DNA of 8,810 bases, taken from the NCBI GenBank assembly GCA_937942935.1, contig CALDGT010000823.1:1-8810 (forward strand). The letters are read 5' to 3'. This document shows positions 1 through 5,800 of the stretch, piece after piece. The number at the start of each line of letters is the position of its first letter. Positions within the stretch are counted from its first letter, which is position 1. Source of the stretch: an uncultured Chloroflexota bacterium (GTDB lineage Bacteria; Chloroflexota; Anaerolineae; Aggregatilineales; Phototrophicaceae). Under the pieces are notes generated by a model. That model was not told the DNA's origin, ran no database searches, and saw nothing but the letters and a program-made list of their open reading frames with translations. The position numbers and the translations under genes were made by a program.

Positions 1-76
1 TAAAGACCACTGCGGGACCATCCCCACCAGAATCCTCATAAAAAATATTTTGATTATTAATTGATGCAAATGGCAT
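1..76 (-). CDS. alpha/beta hydrolase, N-terminal fragment (3' end outside window)
   Basis: Reading leftwards from an ATG at 76-74, 25 codons stay open to the window edge and begin MPFASINNQNIFYEDSGG, continuing DGPAVVF. A short first strand, then Y-x-D-x-G-G-x-G-P-A-V-V-F, is the usual start of alpha/beta-hydrolase-fold proteins. In that family it leads into the HG oxyanion-hole motif, which would lie just beyond the window. A good Shine-Dalgarno (AAAGGAAG) sits 6 nt upstream of the ATG and supports this start. No signal peptide is visible, so a cytoplasmic enzyme is likely; the substrate cannot be guessed because the catalytic triad is not in view. The gene is divergent from the propeller/beta-helix operon and is probably unrelated to it. 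The family call rests on 25 residues only. Confidence 0.75.
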   Translation of the reverse strand, partial: MPFASINNQNIFYEDSGGDGPAVVF

Positions 77-82
77 GATAAA

Positions 83-90
83 CTTCCTTT
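83..90 (-). promoter_or_regulatory. Shine-Dalgarno of the hydrolase gene
   Basis: On the minus strand AAAGGAAG precedes the ATG at 76-74, with 6 nt between AGGAAG and the start codon. It is the main evidence that the small open stretch at the left edge is a real gene start. An AT-rich stretch (minus strand TATTAATATAAC, about 93-104) could hold a -10 element, but I found no convincing -35 box at proper spacing. Confidence 0.65.
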
Positions 91-149
91 GAGTTATATT
101 AATACACTATCAAGATGAGTTGGGAATTTGAGTCTGGATTTTTATAGGG

Positions 150-193
150 AGGTAATCAAGAAATGATTGATTTTAAGGGATTCTTGATTACCT
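150..193. repeat. 13-bp perfect inverted repeat with 18-nt loop
   Basis: AGGTAATCAAGAA at 150-162 is exactly complementary to TTCTTGATTACCT at 181-193, with an 18-nt AT-rich centre. The arms are AT-rich and no T-run follows immediately on either strand, so it is not a classic terminator. It lies 75-120 nt upstream of the hydrolase ATG, where an operator or a 5'-leader structure could act. A short mobile-element relic is possible, but no target duplication is visible at its borders. The inverted repeat is certain; its function is unknown. Confidence 0.7.
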
Positions 194-259
194 ATGACAC
201 AGTAAATATTCCAATAAGGTGCATTAACCTACTCCTATTGTATTTTAAGTAGTGAAATA

Positions 260-285
260 AAAATACACCCTCAAGGGTGTATTTT
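260..285. terminator. probable intrinsic terminator, bidirectional
   Basis: Positions 260-270 (AAAATACACCC) pair perfectly with 275-285 (GGGTGTATTTT) around a TCAA tetraloop, giving an 11-bp stem with a GC core at the loop and an A/T base. The T-rich side is stronger on the minus strand, where the stem is followed by TATTTCA. This is the shape of a bidirectional Rho-independent terminator. No gene that ends nearby was found on either strand, so it may insulate the two divergent units or end a short non-coding transcript. Confidence 0.5.
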
Positions 286-477
286 AGATAGGGTTATGAC
301 TGGTCGTGGTACGCGATTACTTACCCACTAGACCCATTTGAGGATGCCCTTTTGCATGGCGTATATGCCACTACATGACATAGCATGTAATACGCTACGA
401 CTGCCCTACTATTGCTATACGCGCCACCGATTATGAATGCGACTTACATGAGATTTGGGTATAGTCTGGCTGTAGTT

Positions 478-483
478 AGGGAG
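478..483 (+). promoter_or_regulatory. Shine-Dalgarno that fixes the propeller start
   Basis: AGGGAG lies 9 nt upstream of the ATG at 493. The same reading frame is open further upstream to a TTG at 412. However, only the 493 start has this ribosome-binding site and gives a protein that begins directly with a signal peptide, so 493 is the better start. Confidence 0.75.
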
Positions 484-492
484 CAAAATCTC

Positions 493-2847
493 ATGAAAAA
501 AATAAGTTGGTTGTTGATGCTGTGCGTGGTCTTGGCAGTTGGTTTTGGCACATCTATGGCGGATGACGAAACGCGCTTTCCGCCGTTAGACAATAGTGGC
601 AAGCGGGGCATGATACAAGCCTTGTCTAATGGAAATCCCAGACAATTGGCATGGTCGCCAAATAGCCAAGATTTGATAGTTAGCGCCATCGGCGGGACAT
701 GGGTCTATGATACGACCCAACCCGATTCGAGTGGGTACGCACTGAAAGAAAGTACACTCACGCATCATGTGGCTTTTGCACCACACCACGATATTTATAT
801 CAGTTATAGCCCGCGTGATTATTGCCCATACGGACATTGCGAAGATGCCCAGCAGGTTTTTGTGCGCGATGCCAATACGCATGAGGTGTTGCATGAAATT
901 GCTGGCATGACAGATATTTCTGTCCAATTTAGTCATGATGGTGAATTGGTGGCAGTTTCTAGTCGGTATTATGGCATTGTGATTTGGCGCACTGCATCAT
1001 TCCGAGAAAATATCGGCAAAGACCCGTCCGAATTTTATCAATGTCAAGTGAAAACACCCGCCGAAGCAGGCAGGGCAATGTTTTCTATGGATGATACTCT
1101 CGTCACCTATACCGGATGGCGTTCTAGCCCCATGATGTCACCCGGAGATTATAGCATCTGGTTTTGGGATACCCAAACATGCGAAGTGCATTTGCAAGTT
1201 CAAATTTTTCCAGATGATTATGAAAGTTATCCCCCACCGATTGTAAATATGTACATATATAACCCCAATGGACCGTTTGCCATCATTCAAGATTATGAAA
1301 ATGATGGTAAATTACACATTTGGGATGCTCAAGCCCGCGCCGATTTGGGGACAATACCAGATGGATTGCCACATATTTGGGGATTTATGCCTGATAATCA
1401 GCATTTACTCCTAAAAAAAGCAGGTAGTTTGGCGCAAATTTGGCATATCCAATCGCAAACGGTCACACGCTCATTTTATGCCGATGAATTTTATATGTTT
1501 GATGATACAGCCCTCTTAATGCTTCGGGCGGGAGATGTGTATCGCATCACCACGACAGATGAAACCCTATTATTCGATGATGAGGCGCAAATTATAGATA
1601 TAAAAGTTAGCGATGATAAGCAATGGTTGTTCCTTTATTATGCAGATGGTAGTCAAAAATTATGGGACATCACCACGCAAACTGTCATCGGCGCATGGGA
1701 AAAAGCGATTGGCAATCAACTTTCGCCCGATAAATCGAAAATCGCGTGGATAGAGGATAACAAGGTTTATATTTGGGATTTGATTGAACACCGCCAATGG
1801 CAATTGAATTATTTTAGCAATGTGGGCAGGCATATTTTATGGTCGGCAACCGATAACACGATGGTCACATATACCAGCACCAGCGACTCGCCAACCGAGT
1901 TGTTGAATGTGCATTATATTTATAACACACCCGCTTTTCATGTTTGGACATTGACGGATGACGGGTTTGAACGGCGTTGGGGCAAAGAAGAATTTACCAC
2001 CATTGTCGGGTTAGATGATGAGGTGGTCATCACGATGAATGGGGATGCGTTGCTTTTTTGGGATGTGATGACCGGTGAACTGGTACACGCCACCACCAAA
2101 CTCACTTGTGCGATGGCAACTGAACCCGACCCATTTTGTGCGCGGTGGGATGCGACCCAAACCATGAACACGGCATCGGAACCGATTATCCCGATTGTAG
2201 AACGTAATGGCGGGCAAATTCGCATCCAAAACCCCAATTTGCCAGATGAAATTTTGTCTTATACCCTGCCAGACCATATCGCACAGCGTTTTGATACTAT
2301 CAGTGATATTGAATGGCTCATCACGCCAGATGGTGATGTCTTAGTCCGCATCGGCGCAGTTGTTTATAACATCACACAAGATACGGCGATGCAAATGGGA
2401 TATGTTCGCGGAGACTCTGCGCGTTGTCGTACCGATTGTACCCACATCCCAGTAAGACATATGTGGTTAAGTGATGATGGGTCGCGCTTATTCGGGTCTG
2501 GGTCACAGGAAGATGAATATTTCTCCGTCACGACCAATCGGATTCTCACCGCGTGGGATACCCAAACAGGTGAACATCTATATACCATTGATGGCAGTTT
2601 AGATGATTTCATTCAATTATCCCCAGATGGTCAATATGTATTTGTATTGGGTAGCGAGACCTATGTGGGCATGGGAAAAACATTTTATAACCGTGATGCG
2701 AAGGTTTATGATGCCCAAACGGGTGACTTTTTACTTTATGCCGATACGTATGATGATAATGCGTTGGATGTAGATGTTTCGCCGAATCGCCGTTTTGTGG
2801 TGGTGCATAGTGATAATAGTCGTGTTTGGGCAATTGTAGAGCCATAA
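493..2847 (+). CDS. exported WD40-like beta-propeller protein
   Basis: This 784-aa protein begins with a signal peptide: MKK, a hydrophobic core at about residues 5-20, and probable cleavage after SMA at residue 23. The rest is a long series of WD40-like blades with no enzymatic motif. Blade-ending W/Y-D dipeptides are visible near residues 72-73, 225-226, 277-278, 391-392, 428-429, 523-524, 688-689 and 739-740, with degenerate blades (IWR, IWH, VWT) between. Several are followed by the typical turn (WDTQTGE, WDVMTGE, YDAQTGD) or preceded by 'LSPDGQ' and 'SHDGE' turns. That is enough repeat for one large or two stacked propellers. All eight mature cysteines fall into likely pairs (111/116, 184/230, 539/549, 645/649), fitting an oxidising location outside the membrane. 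No transmembrane or C-terminal sorting segment is seen; the last blade ends in VWAIVEP. Such propellers bind proteins or ligands; the partner is unknown, but the co-transcribed beta-helix protein is the obvious candidate. The start at 493 is preferred over an in-frame TTG at 412, which lacks a ribosome-binding site. Confidence 0.85.
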   Translation: MKKISWLLMLCVVLAVGFGTSMADDETRFPPLDNSGKRGMIQALSNGNPRQLAWSPNSQDLIVSAIGGTWVYDTTQPDSSGYALKESTLTHHVAFAPHHDIYISYSPRDYCPYGHCEDAQQVFVRDANTHEVLHEIAGMTDISVQFSHDGELVAVSSRYYGIVIWRTASFRENIGKDPSEFYQCQVKTPAEAGRAMFSMDDTLVTYTGWRSSPMMSPGDYSIWFWDTQTCEVHLQVQIFPDDYESYPPPIVNMYIYNPNGPFAIIQDYENDGKLHIWDAQARADLGTIPDGLPHIWGFMPDNQHLLLKKAGSLAQIWHIQSQTVTRSFYADEFYMFDDTALLMLRAGDVYRITTTDETLLFDDEAQIIDIKVSDDKQWLFLYYADGSQKLWDITTQTVIGAWEKAIGNQLSPDKSKIAWIEDNKVYIWDLIEHRQWQLNYFSNVGRHILWSATDNTMVTYTSTSDSPTELLNVHYIYNTPAFHVWTLTDDGFERRWGKEEFTTIVGLDDEVVITMNGDALLFWDVMTGELVHATTKLTCAMATEPDPFCARWDATQTMNTASEPIIPIVERNGGQIRIQNPNLPDEILSYTLPDHIAQRFDTISDIEWLITPDGDVLVRIGAVVYNITQDTAMQMGYVRGDSARCRTDCTHIPVRHMWLSDDGSRLFGSGSQEDEYFSVTTNRILTAWDTQTGEHLYTIDGSLDDFIQLSPDGQYVFVLGSETYVGMGKTFYNRDAKVYDAQTGDFLLYADTYDDNALDVDVSPNRRFVVVHSDNSRVWAIVEP

Positions 2848-2851
2848 GGGG
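2846..2851 (+). promoter_or_regulatory. Shine-Dalgarno overlapping the propeller stop codon
   Basis: AAGGGG begins inside the TAA stop (2845-2847) of the propeller gene and sits 8 nt before the ATG at 2860. There is no room for a separate promoter or terminator between the genes, which supports one transcript and possible translational coupling. Confidence 0.7.
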
Positions 2852-2859
2852 TAATCCAC

Positions 2860-5800
2860 ATGAAACGCTATATGCTATTTAGTTTGTTCATCCTCATGCT
2901 GTTATCGGTTATGTTGCCTGTGCCAACTCATGCCCAAACCATCCGCACTTGTGATTTTGATACCCTAAAATCTGCCATAGGCGGGCTGAATGCGGATGGG
3001 GGTGGCATTATCACACTGGATTGCGCGGGGACGATTCGCTTCACCGAAACACTCGCCATATCATCAGATGTAATCCTGAATGGGACGGATGCGGTGATAC
3101 TGGACGGGTATGGATTATATACACTGTTTGACGTGGAAGCCTCGTTCACCCTAAATGGCATCATCATTCAAACTGCGTGGATTGCGATTCGGAATCGTGG
3201 CACGTTGACCATTAGCGATAGCCTGTTCCGTGATAATCAGGCGTATGAGAGTGGTTCGGCGCTGATGAATCATGGTACGGCGACCATCATCAATAGCACT
3301 TTTATACGGAATGAAACCGATTTTGGTGGGGTGATTTGGAATGCAGGGGTGATGACCATCGCCGATAGCGAATTTGTGATGAATAAAGCCTATTCATCGG
3401 GTGGTGTCATTCGTAATGATGGCAATTTGACCATTACGAGAAGCGAGTTTAGTCATAACCACGCCGAGAATGGGTTTGGTGGGGTGATTGATAATAGTGG
3501 TATGTTAGCAATTGCGACCAGCACATTCAATCATAATGAGGCGTATTCTGGCGGGGTGATTGCCAATTGGTATGAAATAAAAATTGAGGATAGCCGATTT
3601 ATTAGTAATCATGCCAGCAGTGGGGGCGGGGTGATGTATGGCGAGGGTAAAATGGTCATCCTGAACAGCCAATTTATGAATAATGATGCCAATTGGGGCG
3701 GGGTGATTGTTACACAGCATGATATTATCATCCGCAACAGCTATTTTGAGGGCAACCATGCCCAAGAAGATGCGGGTGTCATCAGCAAATGGACATATTG
3801 GGATGCAACAGACGGCTACGTGATGAGCATCACGCATAGCACCTTCATCAAAAATCATGCAGGCAAAAGAGGCGGTGTTATTGAATATGACAATACAACC
3901 CAAGTCGCTATTCATAACAACACCTTTTTTAAGAATGAGGCACACATCGGCGGGGCAATTTATGGGCATGATGAATCTGGCGCGACCATTTTGCACAATA
4001 CCTTTGTGGATAATGAAGGCATGGGCGCGGCAATTTATACCAACAGTCCCACCCAAATTCGCTATAACCTATTCTCTGGCACGCCACAAACCAAATCATT
4101 GTGTAGCGGATTATATGCGCCAGATGTGGACACGACTAATCTGACCGATTATCGCTGTGGTGATGCGGTGCGGGTAAATGACCTGATGCTCGGCGAATTT
4201 GATGGACAGATTTTCCCGTTATTGGTCGGTAGCCCTGCCATAGATGGTTATCCGCGACCCTGCCAGATGAGCAATGACCAATTAGGCATTCCGCGTCCGC
4301 GTGCCGATGCGTGTGATATAGGCGCGGTGGAATGGTTGCCCGCAGGCGATGTGGTGATTACAGAACCACAAAGTGTCACCCTCACCGATTGCACATGGAA
4401 CAGCTTATATGAAGCCGTTACCAATCTCAACTGGGCAGGGGGCGATATTCGGCTCAGTTGCCCAGAGGATACCATCATCCCATTTATAGCGCCGTTGCTT
4501 ATATCTAGCCAATTGAGCATCACCAGTGATAACCCGATTCGATTTGATGGTGATGATAAAACGCAATTATTCCGCGTGGATGCGACAGGTGAACTGAGCC
4601 TAGACGGTTTGACATTGGTGAATGGTTATCATGAAATGGGTGGTGCTATCTATAATGATGGCGAACTAACCCTCACCAATATGATTTTTATCGAAAATGA
4701 GGCGGGACAGGGTGGCGCAATTTGGAATAATGGCAATTTGACCATGACCAATAGCCAATTTGACCAAAATTCTGCCAATATGGGCGGTGCGGTTTATAAT
4801 CGTGGGCAATTAACCATTTCAGATAGCCTGTTTACGAATCATCGTGCGAGTAAAGGCACAGAAGATAAATTCAAGTTACGACCAAAATCATTTACCCAAT
4901 ATGAAGAAGAACCCATCGCTTTTACACAAGTTGGTGGGGCAATTTATACCAACAGTTGGACGAATATCACCCATAGTCGCTTTGAAAATAATTGGGCAGA
5001 TGAAGCGGGTGGCGCAGTTTTTGTGGATTTGGATGGGGTGCTGAATATCACCGACAGTCATTTTAGCCTAAATGAAGCGCATGAAGGCGGTGCATTATAT
5101 TATTTATCTAACCCCGAATATGAACCGCTAGGCGCAATCACCCCGCAAAATCAATTATTGAGCCAACCCAACAACAAAAATGGCGGGTATCGGTATAAAC
5201 AAGTGGCGCAATATACTAGTTATCACTTCATCCACGATAGCGTGTTTGAAAATAACTCTGCCACCAATGGCGGGGCAATTTATAACGCGACATGGCGAAC
5301 ATTTTATACGCGGGGCAACCTGTTCATAGGCAACTATGCGGTGAATTGGGGCGGTGCAATCCGTGATTGGGGCGATATGTTTGTCTCACAAAACACATTC
5401 ATCGAAAACCGCGCAGATATAGGCGGTGCCGCTCATGGGATTTATGGGTCAAATAACACTTTTTTGCGAAATAGCGCCATTACTGAAGGTGGTGCGATTT
5501 ATGTCGGGCATATGATGTATAGCACTTTTGTAGATAATACCGCGCCCATTGGCGGGGCATTCTCTGACGCCCGCGTGAATATCAGCGTGATTATTGGGGA
5601 TGCTCCTCAATGCAACGAATTGAGGGGTAGTGACGAAGACATTAATTTTGCGACCACCACATGCGGTAATGCCATCATCATACCCAGAGAATATCTCTTG
5701 CTAGGTGAATTTGATGGGCGTGTGTTCCCCTTATTATCGGGTAGCCCGTTGATTGATTTTATGGATACTTGCCCGCAATGGTATCGGAGTGATAAAGAAA

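Larger units (their letters stand above)
77..492. other. divergent intergenic region, no gene seen
   Basis: About 415 nt separate the leftward hydrolase start from the rightward propeller gene. No convincing coding region, tRNA or other RNA gene was found on either strand. It holds a long inverted repeat (150-193), a GC-cored hairpin with T-rich flank (260-285), and two weaker dyads: the near-palindrome TGGCGTATATGCCA (357-370) and ACATG-6nt-CATGT (373-388). The dyads could be operator half-sites but are short enough to occur by chance. A possible -10 for the propeller gene is TATAGT at 460-465, with only a poor -35 match 17 nt upstream (437-442, ATGCGA), so that promoter remains a guess. Confidence 0.6.

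Noticed and set aside
286..420. Possible tRNA or small RNA in the GC-richer part of the upstream region
   Set aside because: No cloverleaf, T-loop or acceptor pairing could be assembled; only short weak dyads are present.
412..492. N-terminal extension of the propeller gene from a TTG at 412
   Set aside because: It has no ribosome-binding site and would bury the signal peptide behind 27 residues; the ATG at 493 has AGGGAG at good spacing.
3505..4056. 183-codon open frame on the minus strand within the beta-helix gene
   Set aside because: It is opposite repetitive rung DNA whose low-complexity codons leave the antisense frame open; it has no domain-like sequence and lies inside a well-supported gene.
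3857..4144. Plus-strand 95-codon frame inside the beta-helix gene
   Set aside because: It is out of frame with clear rung and closing motifs and shows no recognisable protein features.
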